This document shows positions 1 through 9,361 of a stretch of DNA of 64,000 nucleotides, piece after piece. Source of the DNA: CAVPFA01 sp963703655 (GTDB lineage Bacteria > Actinomycetota > Acidimicrobiia > Acidimicrobiales > Bog-793). Below the pieces are notes generated by a model. That model did no database searches, was not told the DNA's origin, and worked only from the letters and a program-made list of their open reading frames with translations. The DNA lies in the NCBI GenBank assembly GCA_963703655.1, contig CAVPFA010000004.1:620001-684000 (forward strand), in the 5' to 3' direction. How positions within the stretch are numbered: the first letter of the stretch is position 1; the number at the start of each line of letters is the position of its first letter. The translations under genes and the position numbers were made by a program.

Positions 1-1232
1 TCGATGGTCTTCGAGCCGGACTGCCCGCTCGCCTGCCAGATGTAGGAGATCGAACATCTGTGGCTCGCAGGACAGCTCTTGTTGGCCACCTCCACCCCGC
101 TCACGTAGAACGTCATGCTGTTCGGCTCGTCCGACAGGCTCGCGTCGGTCAACCCGACCGCGACGATCTTGACGGCGCCCGTCACCGACGACCCGTTCGC
201 CGGCGCGGTGATCGTCACCTGCGGGGCCGGGTTTCGCACCCTCACGGTGACCGGTGCGCTGTCGGCGGTCCTGTCGCCGGTCGTGGTCACCTCCACCATC
301 AGCACGTGATTGCGGGTGAGGCCGGTCGCGTCCCACACCGTCGAGCCGGTGCAGACGTGCTCGGTGCCGGTGCACGGCGCGGAGCCGACGACGTTGTTGT
401 CGACGTAGAACGTCAGAGCGGCGGGGTAGTCGCTCTGGCTGGCGCTGGTCGACCCGGTCCCATCGATCTTGACCCGGCCTTTCACGACAGAGCCGCTCTC
501 AGGTCTCGTAACCGCGGCGGTCGGCTCCGGACTGTTCACCGTGACGCTCACTGTCGGGCTGTTGGCCGTCAGCCCCTTGACCGTCTGCATGACCACCTGC
601 AGCCGGTGCGTGCCTGACAGCCCGGTCGAGTTCCACGTATAGGCGCCCTTGCAGACGTGCTCGGTACCGGTGCACGCGGCTGAGCCGACGGCGTTGTTGT
701 CGACGTAGAACGTCAGAGCGGCGGGGTAGTCGCTCTGGCTGGCAGCGGTCGACCCGGTGGCCCCGATGGTGACCTGCCCGGTGACCCTGGCGCGATTGTT
801 CGGGACGGTGATCCTCACCACCGGGGCCGGGCTGTTCACTGTGACTGTGACCATGGCGCTGTTGGCACTGGCACCGTCGACCGTCTGAACGACCGCGAGC
901 AAGGTGTGGCTGCCCGAAAGTCCGGTGCTGTCCCACACGAATGAGCCGGTGCACGTCTGCTCGGTACCGGTGCACGAAGCTGAGCCGACGGCGCTGTTGT
1001 CCACGTAGAACTCGAGGCTGGCCGGGTCGTCACTGCCGCTCGGGTCGGTGCTCGCCGTCGCGTCGATCTCCACCGTGCCGGAGACGGTGGCGCCATTGGC
1101 CGGCGACGTTATGGAAACCTCCGGGTAGGTAGTGGCATCTGCCGGCGTGGCCGGCGTCAGGACCACCACTGCAGCGAACAGCATCGGAACGAACAGGGCG
1201 GGCACGATGCCGGCGCGCGGGGCAACGACCAT
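1..1232 (-). CDS. Secreted protein with tandem Ig-like (Big-type) domains, 3' part outside window
   Basis: The frame is open from an ATG at 1232 to the left window edge, about 410 codons with no stop, so the C-terminus is missing. A GAGGAGAT ribosome binding site lies just upstream. Residues 1-33 form a signal peptide (hydrophobic stretch, cleavage near ADA). Four repeats of roughly 95 residues follow. Each opens with a motif like ITSPANGATVSG, has FYVDN in the middle, and carries a Cys pair (CTGTEQTC, CTGTEHVC twice, CPASHRC) that could form a disulfide. This pattern matches bacterial Ig-like repeats in secreted or cell-wall proteins, so a surface or adhesive role is inferred. The missing C-terminus could carry an anchor or an enzyme domain. 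Confidence 0.85.
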   Translation of the reverse strand, partial: MVVAPRAGIVPALFVPMLFAAVVVLTPATPADATTYPEVSITSPANGATVSGTVEIDATASTDPSGSDDPASLEFYVDNSAVGSASCTGTEQTCTGSFVWDSTGLSGSHTLLAVVQTVDGASANSAMVTVTVNSPAPVVRITVPNNRARVTGQVTIGATGSTAASQSDYPAALTFYVDNNAVGSAACTGTEHVCKGAYTWNSTGLSGTHRLQVVMQTVKGLTANSPTVSVTVNSPEPTAAVTRPESGSVVKGRVKIDGTGSTSASQSDYPAALTFYVDNNVVGSAPCTGTEHVCTGSTVWDATGLTRNHVLMVEVTTTGDRTADSAPVTVRVRNPAPQVTITAPANGSSVTGAVKIVAVGLTDASLSDEPNSMTFYVSGVEVANKSCPASHRCSISYIWQASGQSGSKTI

Positions 1233-1468
1233 CGGATCTCCTCTTCCCGTCTTCCAACAGCCCTGCAGAGGCTATGACCGGCCGGTAGTCGATGCAATTT
1301 GGTCGCCTGACCTGATCGTTGCCTCGCCACGGCCGCGGTACGGGCCAACCAGACGAAGACCGACCGTGAGATCCCGCTCGTGTTGCTCGAGCCGGCCGAC
1401 AGCAAACGGAGCTACGAAGCTCAAATGATCGCGGGTCTGCCTATCGGATCACGCTGCCCATACCGTGT

Positions 1469-3787
1469 CTATACGCGGCGTGGACGGAGTACACGCCGGC
1501 GCCAGAATAGCGGCCCGACCCCAAAGCCGATGAGTGTGAGAAAGGCGACGACAAAGAGAAGCGAATAAGAACCATAGCCTTTGAACTGAAACACGATGGT
1601 GTGTCTTCCTGGAGCTACCTCCACACCGACCAGCGCCGGCGCAACCATCTCGGGCGACGTGGGCTCGCCGTCGACGGTCACCGTCCAGCCCGGATCGAAG
1701 GAGCTGCTCAGCAGGACGACCGCCGTTCGGTTGGCGAAGACGGTAGCCTTTGCCTCCCCATCGACAAGATTGTCGTGCTCACTGAGGACAGTGCCGGCTG
1801 GTCCGTGTGGCTTTGAACCCGGGGATAACGTCGGGGTTGCAGCGGGCTGCCCGGCATAGGCGATCGTCGGGTAAGTGCCCTCGCCGGGGAGATCCGAATC
1901 AAGGAAGAAGGCTGTTCGGGACCCGAGATCGCTCCCGTCGGCGACGATCGGTGTCGTCGTGTCCACGACGTGAAACAGCCCAGAGGTCCCAACGGTCCAG
2001 AGCTGGTACGAACCGCTCTGCTTGACAAATCGCGCAGGGACCGGCGGCGGGTGTCCGACGGGTAGGAGCAGGTAGTGCACTCCGAACGCCGTGTAGTCTC
2101 CAGGATTGAATTCGTCAAAGTATGCCTCGGGATCGGTCATGAGGGACGCGGTTCGCAGCGTGAAACCAAAAGCCTCGTCGATACCCAGGTCAGTCATATA
2201 GATGTAGACGGGCACACCGCCGACGGTGAACTGGTGACCCCAATTGCTCGGAAGCCCGGCGTAGACACGGCCTCCTCCGCGGGCGTCTGCGATCGCCAAA
2301 AGTCCGGCGACCTGCGCGCCCTCCGTCGCGTCAATCAACCGTTGCGTGTAAATAAAGGTCGCGTCTGCAGCGTCATACGAGGCGACCTCCATCCACGCAG
2401 GGGCAAGAGCGGCGACGACCAAGACGATCGCTAACGGGATCCGCGCCATGACGACGGCGGGTTTGGCGGAAAGGCCATCGAAGGTCTGCTTGGACACCCG
2501 TCGAGCAAGAACCCCGGCCAAGCCTGCGAGACTCACGACCGCGACGCCTGCGAGGAACAGACCGGCAAGCTGCACGCCGATGAAGAATCTGGGAAAGAAA
2601 AGGCTGCCATTTCCAGGAAGCAGGTCGAGGACTACCCCCAGCGTCGGGCGCCCAAAATAGAGAAGCAGACTAAGTAACCACACAGCGAGAAGTGCCCGCG
2701 CTCTCTCATCCCGGCGGAATCGCGCGAGGCAGACGACAAGGCCTACCCCGACGAGAATCGTCACAATCGGGAACCGGCCGCTGTCGTAGATCCGTCCGGT
2801 GACGAGCCAGCCGAGAATCTTGCGGGCCCCGTAGGAGTCGTCCCAGAACGTCCCGACCTGAAATTCATCCACCGCGACCCATTTGGAGTTAGCGAGCAGC
2901 GGAACCGTGACCCAAAGGGTCGCGAGAAGGGCTCCCATGCCGATGACAGTGGCTCTTCCGAGGCGTGGCAAGAGATCGCGGGGTCGCAAGAACGCCCACA
3001 CGACGAGAGTCAGACCTGCGAGGTATGCGGTCACGAAGTGAAAGGCGATCGTGAGCGCCAGCGTTAGGACCGCACCGAACATATGGCGACGCTGACTGAT
3101 GAAGCGCCAGCTGAATCCCCAGGCGAGGGGGAGCGTCCACATCGCCCAGAGCTGGTCCCACAGGCCATTGCCGATCGCGACGTAGCTCTCGTGCTCAAAG
3201 CCATAGCCCGTCACGCTGAAGAGCAGAGGCGAAATCGCCGCAGCACTGGCCGAGACCCACCGACTCCAGCCGAGCAGGCGTCCTGACCAGTAGACGCTGA
3301 TTGGCCATAGCGACAAAAGCAGATACAGCGTCCAGGAGAACGCGTGCGCTGATCCGACGAGCTCGCCCAAAGCACCGGTGAGGATCGCCGAGAAGCTCTG
3401 ATACTCGACAAAGTACGGCGAACCGAGCGACAGGTAGGGGTACCAGTGGTCCAGCGGGAACTGGCCGGCGGAAAGAAGGTGCTGCGAGAACGTCACCATC
3501 TGGGAGTGCACAGAACTGTCATTCGGGTATGCGACCGCGAGCCTCTCGGCGCGCAACACCCACAGGCCGAACAATACGGCGACGATCACGAGGAGCTCGG
3601 GTGCGTGCCGGCTCCAACCCTGGCGGTCCGCGCCGGATTCTGTCGCTACGCCAAGCCCAGGCAGTAGCTCCTTGTGATCAGTCGCTGGCTTTCCCGAGTG
3701 ATTCCGGAGCGCGTGCGCGGGACGATGCCTCGAACGGACTGAGGAGATCATTGATCCGGGAAGGCGATCTCGGGCACGAGCAACCAT
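1469..3787 (-). CDS. Large polytopic membrane protein, PTPS-related/GT-C-like (paralogue of 13912-16206)
   Basis: The protein has 772 residues. The first ~60 are basic and polar, then about a dozen membrane segments begin near residue 62. The first extracytoplasmic loop carries HSQMVTFSQHLLSAGQFPLDHWYP, the kind of loop seen in bacterial membrane proteins often annotated '6-pyruvoyl-tetrahydropterin synthase related' and in YfhO-like GT-C proteins. A soluble region after residue ~470 (VYAGLPSNWGHQFTVGG, TASLMTDPEAYFDE) ends in a beta domain, SFDPGWTVTVDG, followed by a last membrane helix. It shares most of these motifs with the protein at 13912-16206. The substrate is unknown; transfer of a lipid-linked sugar outside the membrane is an inference. 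No strong ribosome site supports 3787, so the true start may be internal (ATG at 3751). Confidence 0.8.
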   Translation of the reverse strand: MVARARDRLPGSMISSVRSRHRPAHALRNHSGKPATDHKELLPGLGVATESGADRQGWSRHAPELLVIVAVLFGLWVLRAERLAVAYPNDSSVHSQMVTFSQHLLSAGQFPLDHWYPYLSLGSPYFVEYQSFSAILTGALGELVGSAHAFSWTLYLLLSLWPISVYWSGRLLGWSRWVSASAAAISPLLFSVTGYGFEHESYVAIGNGLWDQLWAMWTLPLAWGFSWRFISQRRHMFGAVLTLALTIAFHFVTAYLAGLTLVVWAFLRPRDLLPRLGRATVIGMGALLATLWVTVPLLANSKWVAVDEFQVGTFWDDSYGARKILGWLVTGRIYDSGRFPIVTILVGVGLVVCLARFRRDERARALLAVWLLSLLLYFGRPTLGVVLDLLPGNGSLFFPRFFIGVQLAGLFLAGVAVVSLAGLAGVLARRVSKQTFDGLSAKPAVVMARIPLAIVLVVAALAPAWMEVASYDAADATFIYTQRLIDATEGAQVAGLLAIADARGGGRVYAGLPSNWGHQFTVGGVPVYIYMTDLGIDEAFGFTLRTASLMTDPEAYFDEFNPGDYTAFGVHYLLLPVGHPPPVPARFVKQSGSYQLWTVGTSGLFHVVDTTTPIVADGSDLGSRTAFFLDSDLPGEGTYPTIAYAGQPAATPTLSPGSKPHGPAGTVLSEHDNLVDGEAKATVFANRTAVVLLSSSFDPGWTVTVDGEPTSPEMVAPALVGVEVAPGRHTIVFQFKGYGSYSLLFVVAFLTLIGFGVGPLFWRRRVLRPRRV

Positions 3788-3897
3788 ACTTGCTGCGACT
3801 CGCCCTTGGTCAGGTCTGTTCGCCGGCTTGAGTGCTTCTCGAGCTGAGCCGGAGAGGCGCTCGGAAGGACACGGCGGTTAGCCCTTCGTCGTGTTAG

Positions 3898-4500
3898 TCA
3901 CTTGCGAGGCCTCGTCGTAGTAGTAGTTGCGGGAACTCGGCTCCTCAGGCTTGGGTCGAGTGCAACACCTACTCTGATCTGCGCCTGGCCTTCTGCCTTC
4001 TTCCCGAGCGAAATGAGCACGAAACCAAGGTTGAAATGAGCGTCCGCATCCCTGGGCGCCAACTTGATAACCTGTTCATAGAGTGTCTCCGCCTCGACGG
4101 GAGACGAGGTCGCCACGAGCGTAGCCAAGTTGTACAGCGCGGAAACAAAATTTGGGTCGATGGCAAGCGCGGCCTGATAGTGCGATTCCGCTGCTGAGTT
4201 CAGATTCTGGAACTGCTCGACGTCTCCGAGGTCGAAGAGCGCATCCGCGTTCTGCGGCTCCGCTGCCAAGACCTTGTTGTAGTCACTAGTCGCCGTCGCA
4301 TATTGGCCAGCATCCTGCGCGGCTATGCCCGCGGCAAGATTCTGCGCCGCTGTCTGCGTCGCCGACGGGCCGCCGCAAGCTGCGGCGGTGGTGGCGAGCG
4401 CGGTCCCGATTGCTAGCGCACCAACACCTCGTGACAATCGCGACGATCGTCCCGCAGAGAGCCACCTGTAGATTTGCCAACGACCATGGGATTGCATCAC
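3898..4500 (-). CDS. TPR-repeat lipoprotein
   Basis: The protein has 200 residues. A basic N-terminus and hydrophobic stretch end in the lipobox LATTAAAC, so the mature protein probably starts at that Cys and is lipid-anchored outside the membrane. Residues ~55-185 hold at least three TPR units (for example YATATSDYNKVLAAEPQNAD, then ALFDLGDVEQ, and SALYNLATL), followed by a Thr-rich tail ending RPRK. TPR repeats bind protein partners. It lies just downstream of the membrane protein that starts at 3787 in the opposite reading sense of flow, on the same strand. The TPR segment resembles the C-terminal domain of the membrane protein at 42621-44471, which suggests it works with proteins of that class. 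Confidence 0.8.
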   Translation of the reverse strand: MMQSHGRWQIYRWLSAGRSSRLSRGVGALAIGTALATTAAACGGPSATQTAAQNLAAGIAAQDAGQYATATSDYNKVLAAEPQNADALFDLGDVEQFQNLNSAAESHYQAALAIDPNFVSALYNLATLVATSSPVEAETLYEQVIKLAPRDADAHFNLGFVLISLGKKAEGQAQIRVGVALDPSLRSRVPATTTTTRPRK

Positions 4501-4648
4501 ACCAACCGTTCGATCCGCCGACGAACGTCACGCCGGCACCTGATGTCACGTCCGCGATTGGTATCGACACGTAACAGGAGCCCCTTTAGCCACGCAAATC
4601 ATATCTTACCCCCGAGACCCCGACCGTCCATGAAGGCAAACGATCCCA

Positions 4649-5029
4649 TCAATGGACATCTTGTGACGCTTGACTGACAAATCTTTCCAGTCTGGCGAGA
4701 CGCTCCTCGAGTAGGGCGTTGGCCTCGCTGAGTTCGCGGATGGCCTCTTGGTGGCCCGAAAGCGAGACTGAGAGTTGCAACGTAATGGTGAGGACGAAGG
4801 CCAAGCCGATGCCAGTGATGAGGCCGGTGGGCGTGATGGGAAGCGAGGTGGGGATGCCACCGGAGGCGAGAAGTCCAAGTGCGGTAACGAACAGTAGCAC
4901 CGCGACCGCCATCCATCCGAGGCCGTAGCGCAGCGATAGCAAATGTCGGCGTGACATTCTCAGAACCACGAGGAACATGCCCAGGGCTCCCAAGGCGACC
5001 ACGAGGGACTGGACGGCCTGGTTCGTCAT
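4649..5029 (-). CDS. DUF2304 family small membrane protein
   Basis: The protein has 126 residues starting at the ATG at 5029 (MTNQAVQSLV). Three hydrophobic segments cover residues ~6-100, with the family-typical RMSRRHLLSLRYGLGWM between the first two. A C-terminal amphipathic coiled-coil tail (EAIRELSEANALLEERLARLE) follows. DUF2304 proteins are commonly encoded beside GT2 glycosyltransferases in surface-polysaccharide loci, which fits here; the biochemical role is not known. It is divergent from the methyltransferase gene at 5069. Longer upstream starts in this frame translate into low-complexity sequence that overlaps that gene, so they are rejected. Confidence 0.8.
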   Translation of the reverse strand: MTNQAVQSLVVALGALGMFLVVLRMSRRHLLSLRYGLGWMAVAVLLFVTALGLLASGGIPTSLPITPTGLITGIGLAFVLTITLQLSVSLSGHQEAIRELSEANALLEERLARLERFVSQASQDVH

Positions 5030-5068
5030 GGCTTGCTGGTTATAGGCACACTGATATTCTTGCTCATT

Positions 5069-5848
5069 GTGCGACGACCCGGGGGGAGTGCCGCCGAGTT
5101 GGGATCGGTGGAGGCCGGCGAGTTGCAGCGGCAGATTCTCCGTACCAAGCCGTCGCTGCGAAGGATCTACCAGCAGGTTTACAACAAGATGATCGTCGCG
5201 GCCGACACCTACGTGCCCGGCGCCGAGGTGTGTGTCGAGTTGGGTTCGGGCGGCGGCTTCCTGTCCGAGCTGGTTCCTTCGGTAGTCGCGTCCGACATCC
5301 GAGCGCTGAGTGGGTTGGATCTGGTGTTCGACGCCCAGTGGTTGCCGTTCCGCGACTCCAGCGTGGATGTGGTGTATGCCATGCACGTCGTGCACCACCT
5401 TCCGCGTATCCGGCTTTTTTTGGCCGAATTGGAGCGGGTCTTGGTGCCGGGCGGAGCGCTGGTCGCGGTTGAACCCTACTGGAGTCCCCTGGCGCGTCTC
5501 ATGTACAAGCGGTTCCACCCTGAGTCGTTCGACGAACGGGCACGGGACTGGGAGTTTGAGCTCACCGGGCCGATCTCGTCCAACCAGGCCATGAGTTACC
5601 TGCTATTGGAGCGAGATCGGGCCATGCTTGACGCCGAGTTCCCGGCGTTGGCCGTCGTCGAGTTGGGCGCTTTCGGGGGACCGAGCTACCTATTGACAGG
5701 CGGCATCTGGAAACCTGCGATGCTGCCCGACCGTTGGCTGGCAAGCATGTGGGACTTCGAGGACACCCACAGGTTCTGGCGCCGCACGCTGGCGTTGCAT
5801 CACCTTTTCGTACTCCGGCACATCCCCGAGCCGGTCGCCGCTCGTTGA
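5069..5848 (+). CDS. Class I SAM-dependent methyltransferase (Methyltransf_11 type)
   Basis: It has 259 residues from the GTG at 5069. A TTG at 5033 would add 12 hydrophobic residues and leave almost no space for the divergent promoter. Motif I is VELGSGGGF, the acidic SAM-ribose end follows at VASDIRALSG, and DSSVDVVYAMHVVHHL is the post-II region typical of the family. VLVPGGALVAVEP is motif III. The acceptor is unknown; given the neighbours it may be a sugar, a lipid-linked intermediate or a sugar-nucleotide. The gene is convergent with the fusion enzyme at 5889, with 40 bases between the two stops. Confidence 0.82.
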   Translation: MRRPGGSAAELGSVEAGELQRQILRTKPSLRRIYQQVYNKMIVAADTYVPGAEVCVELGSGGGFLSELVPSVVASDIRALSGLDLVFDAQWLPFRDSSVDVVYAMHVVHHLPRIRLFLAELERVLVPGGALVAVEPYWSPLARLMYKRFHPESFDERARDWEFELTGPISSNQAMSYLLLERDRAMLDAEFPALAVVELGAFGGPSYLLTGGIWKPAMLPDRWLASMWDFEDTHRFWRRTLALHHLFVLRHIPEPVAAR

Positions 5849-5888
5849 ACGCGGCCGCCGGCGTGGCTTAGCGTCCGCAACGGCGCGC

Positions 5889-8597
5889 TCATCCGTGGCC
5901 GAGACCGGCCGCCAGTTTGGCCAACCGAAGGGCGTCGCGATGGGCTTGTCTCAAGGCCGGTACTCCGCACCAATGCACCACCAATCGCCCGAGACCGCCA
6001 GTCCAGCGCTCAGGCTCGTCCCAAGCGATCTCCAGAAGCTCCTGGGGAAGCACACCGGTCTTGACGACTAACTCGGTCGAGTCGGAAAGCATCTCTGCCA
6101 GTCCCTGCAGTGTTGATGGTTGCGTGGTGCCGAGAGCGACGACGAGGTCGAGCCGCGAGGCTATGGCCGGAATGTGCGGAGCCAGACGAGCAGCAGCGTT
6201 GACCTCGATGCCGATCCGGGCGTCGGGGCAGTGCCGGCGAAGGTCGTCGAGGGCGGATCCGAGGACGTGAACGTTTCTCGTGGCGGTGGCCAGGTCGACG
6301 AGATACGCGTCGATGATGAGGGCATCGGCGTAAGTTCGCGGCAGCCGCCTCAACTCGGCTCGGAGAAGCAGCAGGAGGGCCTCCCAGAGGCGCCCATCGG
6401 CCGCCGCGCGAAACGGTGCGACTCCAATCGCCGCCCCTGCAAGTCTCGATATGCCCAACTCCCGAACGAGCGAAAGGGGGCCCCGGTTCGTAAGCGACCG
6501 GAAGTGACCGGGTGCGTCCGGGAGGGCAACGATCGCACCTGGCGAGAGGCCGAGGACGTCGGCTCGTCCAGTCGGCGTGCCAGTCAGCGCCGCACCAGCC
6601 CAGCTGCCGACGAGCCCTGATGGCGTGCCGCGGAGGTCTGGGATGAGGGCTCTATCCACGACGGAAACGGTCACACCGGCTGTGTCGCCCGGGTGGGCAG
6701 GTAGGCCAATCCGCTCAGCCGTTTGGTATACGGATGTGATCAGCTCCTCAACCCGGGCCGCCAGTGCGACCGAGTTGGCACCTTCACGATGTCTGGCCAG
6801 CAAATCCTGTTCAGCCCAGAACGCGCCGCCCGCGTCCATCGGTACCAGGTCGAAGCCTCGATCGGCATTCAGTTGGTGCACGACCTGCACCTGGTTGTCG
6901 CCGACGAAGGCCACGCAGGAGTTGGTAAAGACCACATATCCGCGGTCAGTATCTATCCGGAGATAGATTTCGGCCAAATCGAAGCCAGGAAGGTGCCACG
7001 CAGTAGAGAATCGACCTGGGATCCCAGCCGCCCGGAGCTCCAGGGAAGCGCCGTCCTCTGCCCTCCGCCCTTCCGACATCACAAGCACGGCGTTGTCAAC
7101 TTCGGCTGGCCCCAGAAGCAGATCTACCATGGCGAGCACGTGCACACCGAGGTTGACCAAAGCGCCTCCGCCGCTCACAGTCGTGTCGAGCTCCCATGTG
7201 TCTCGCTGCTCGCCCACCCCGGCGTCTATTCTCGAGATGAAGGCGTGCGCATCAAAGGAAACAGGAGCTCCGAACCGTCCAGCTCTGAAGTCATCGGCGA
7301 TCGCCGCCAGGTGCGGGAGCAACCCGGCAAGGTAACCCGTGCCCACGTAACGATCCGGGTGCATATCGATCGTCGCGTTCAGGGAGCTGCGATCCGGGTC
7401 GGACACAGCCACCGGCTTCTCGATCAAGACATCGACACCAGCGCCTAGGAGCTTCTGGGCAAGCAGAACATGGCTGGAAGGTGGGGTGCCGATGATCGCC
7501 ACGTCAGGTCGCAGCATGACCAAGGCCTCGTCCAGATCGGTGAAGGCAGCCACGGTTTGGCCGACGAATGCCTTGAGCCGTCCTATCGAGCCCTTGTTGA
7601 GGTCGACGATCCCGACGAGGACCATGCGCTGGTGATGAGCGGCCGTAAGCGCGTGGACCAGCCCTATTCGTCCGGCTCCGACCAGCATGAGCCGACGTGG
7701 TTCCACGGGTTCGACGGCCGATACTGCTGGTGTGACCACTTCCGCGGCGCGGGGTTCCGTCAAGCCCAGCTTCTCCATATCGTTGGCGGTGTCCATGGGT
7801 CGGAACGCCTCGATGCCATCGAGGGTCTCCTCTGTGATGGGTGACGGCAGGTGAAGGCGCGAGGCCAACCGGATCGCAGTGCGAGCAACACCGATCGGTA
7901 CGGGTACGGGGAGCGTTGTCACACCAAAGCGCTCCTTGACACGTGCCTTCACCAGTTCCCCGAGCCCGCGGACGTGCGGATCAGCCAACTCCACAAGTGC
8001 CGGGGGTTCGGCTGCGGCCGCCAGACCGAGTAGCGCGTCGCACAATTCGTCAACGTGGATCGGTTGTGCGCAAGCAGCCGCACCCCCGATGACCGGAAAG
8101 ATCCGTAGCTTGGCCGCCCCCCGCGTCGCCCGGCCCATGAGCCCGTCATCTGCCTCGCCGTAGACGAGCCCTGGCCGGACAATCACTACTCTCGGGTCAC
8201 CGGCGAGTCGGCGCTCGACGGCGTACTTGGACCGCCCGTACGACGACGTGGCGCCCTCGTGAGCCGATTGTGAGGACACGAACACGAACCGGTCGACACC
8301 GGCGAGCGCCGCTGCTTCGAACATTCGCTCGGCTCCGAGGCGGTTGACGGCGTCGATGACCGCCGGCGTTGCCGTCGGTGGCGCGACGGCCAGGTGGACG
8401 ACAGCCGAGACACCATTTAGCGAAGTCGGGTCGGCCCGCGCTGGCAACTCGAGAAAATGGCGGTCGTCCAGGGGAACATAGGGCGCGCCCGACCATGGCC
8501 GCCGGCTGAAGGCCGTGACGGCCCAGCCATTCTCGAGGGCACGCATGGCCAGGTGTCGCCCGATGAACCCTGTCACCCCGGTGATGGCGATCCTCAC
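5889..8597 (-). CDS. Three-domain fusion: SDR epimerase/dehydratase + Gfo/Idh/MocA oxidoreductase + C-terminal domain
   Basis: The protein has 902 residues. Residues 1-290 are an extended SDR: the nucleotide motif TGVTGFIG is at 6-13, SSQS near 108 and YGRSK at 120-124 (catalytic Tyr/Lys). Residues ~300-640 are a Gfo/Idh/MocA oxidoreductase: GAGRIG at 307-312, EKP at 393-395 and GGALVNLGVH at 477-486 (candidate catalytic His486). Residues ~650-902 form a third alpha/beta domain (LIIDAYLVDLA, DARIGIEVNAAA, VVKTGVLPQELLE) resembling an aldo/keto-reductase-like TIM barrel, which is less certain. Single-domain versions act on sugar nucleotides, so successive oxidoreductive steps on one sugar are inferred. 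The start overlaps the upstream GT2 stop by four bases (ATGA), so the two are translationally coupled. Confidence 0.85.
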   Translation of the reverse strand: MRIAITGVTGFIGRHLAMRALENGWAVTAFSRRPWSGAPYVPLDDRHFLELPARADPTSLNGVSAVVHLAVAPPTATPAVIDAVNRLGAERMFEAAALAGVDRFVFVSSQSAHEGATSSYGRSKYAVERRLAGDPRVVIVRPGLVYGEADDGLMGRATRGAAKLRIFPVIGGAAACAQPIHVDELCDALLGLAAAAEPPALVELADPHVRGLGELVKARVKERFGVTTLPVPVPIGVARTAIRLASRLHLPSPITEETLDGIEAFRPMDTANDMEKLGLTEPRAAEVVTPAVSAVEPVEPRRLMLVGAGRIGLVHALTAAHHQRMVLVGIVDLNKGSIGRLKAFVGQTVAAFTDLDEALVMLRPDVAIIGTPPSSHVLLAQKLLGAGVDVLIEKPVAVSDPDRSSLNATIDMHPDRYVGTGYLAGLLPHLAAIADDFRAGRFGAPVSFDAHAFISRIDAGVGEQRDTWELDTTVSGGGALVNLGVHVLAMVDLLLGPAEVDNAVLVMSEGRRAEDGASLELRAAGIPGRFSTAWHLPGFDLAEIYLRIDTDRGYVVFTNSCVAFVGDNQVQVVHQLNADRGFDLVPMDAGGAFWAEQDLLARHREGANSVALAARVEELITSVYQTAERIGLPAHPGDTAGVTVSVVDRALIPDLRGTPSGLVGSWAGAALTGTPTGRADVLGLSPGAIVALPDAPGHFRSLTNRGPLSLVRELGISRLAGAAIGVAPFRAAADGRLWEALLLLLRAELRRLPRTYADALIIDAYLVDLATATRNVHVLGSALDDLRRHCPDARIGIEVNAAARLAPHIPAIASRLDLVVALGTTQPSTLQGLAEMLSDSTELVVKTGVLPQELLEIAWDEPERWTGGLGRLVVHWCGVPALRQAHRDALRLAKLAAGLGHG

Positions 8598-9361
8598 GGC
8601 GGCTCACTTTCCCAGTAGGTGACCCGAACCACGCGCCGGCCCGTCGGACGGTGCAGCTGGACACGCAGCGCGGCCGTCACTCGAATGAAGTACCACATCG
8701 AGGTGAAGAACGACGCCGAAGAGACGCCGGACGAGCGGGGACGGATCCGAACTCCCACCTCGACAACTTTGTGGCCGGACTGACCCGCACGAGCCAATGC
8801 CTCCACGGTATCGCCGAGGTACTCAGACGGGTAGCTGGCCGCGAATGATCCGAGCAGCCGCCCGCCGATCGCGCGGAAACCCGACGTAGCGTCAGTAATA
8901 CGGGTGCCGGTCTTCCGTGAGGCAATACGCGCCAGGCGCCTCATCGCCAACCTGCGGCCCCGACCCACGTCGTAGTCGCCGCCCGGCCCGAAACGCGAGC
9001 CGATCACGAGGTCTGCCTGGTTGGCGGCCATCGCCTCCAGGAGGCGAGGGATCTCTGTCGGATCGTGTTGGCCGTCGGCGTCGCACTGCACGACGGTCGG
9101 ATAACCGTTGATCACCGCGTAGCGAAAGGCGCACCGCAGCGCACCGCCGACGCCGAGGTTGACGGGGAGATGGAGCACCACCGCACCGGCCCGTTCGGCC
9201 ACTTCGCCCGTCCGGTCCGTGGAGCCATCGTCAACGACGAGAGTCGCATAGCCCGCCTGTTTCACTTCGGCGATTACTGAGGCAACACTCGCCTCCTCAT
9301 TGAAGGCTGGGATGACCACCAAGACATTGTTCGCCGCGTCGCCCATAACCTGTGGATTCAT
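8594..9361 (-). CDS. Family 2 glycosyltransferase (DPM/DPG-synthase-like)
   Basis: The protein has 255 residues from the ATG at 9361, chosen because it overlaps the stop of the upstream frame (ATGA). GT-A fold motifs are clear: VVIPAFNEEASV near residue 15, DDGSTDRTGE near 44, and the metal-binding CDADGQHDP at 93-101. GSRF and a ...DATSGFRA motif follow, as in dolichol- or polyprenyl-phosphate sugar transferases. There is no C-terminal membrane anchor, so it is probably peripheral and hands a sugar to a lipid carrier. It is coupled to the fusion enzyme downstream. A GtrA-type flippase is encoded at 13140-13586, the classic partner of such enzymes. Confidence 0.88.
   Translation of the reverse strand: MNPQVMGDAANNVLVVIPAFNEEASVASVIAEVKQAGYATLVVDDGSTDRTGEVAERAGAVVLHLPVNLGVGGALRCAFRYAVINGYPTVVQCDADGQHDPTEIPRLLEAMAANQADLVIGSRFGPGGDYDVGRGRRLAMRRLARIASRKTGTRITDATSGFRAIGGRLLGSFAASYPSEYLGDTVEALARAGQSGHKVVEVGVRIRPRSSGVSSASFFTSMWYFIRVTAALRVQLHRPTGRRVVRVTYWESEPP

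Noticed and set aside
5030..5518. N-terminal extension of the DUF2304 gene to 5518
   Set aside because: The added 163 residues are antisense to the methyltransferase and unlike any known N-terminus of the family.
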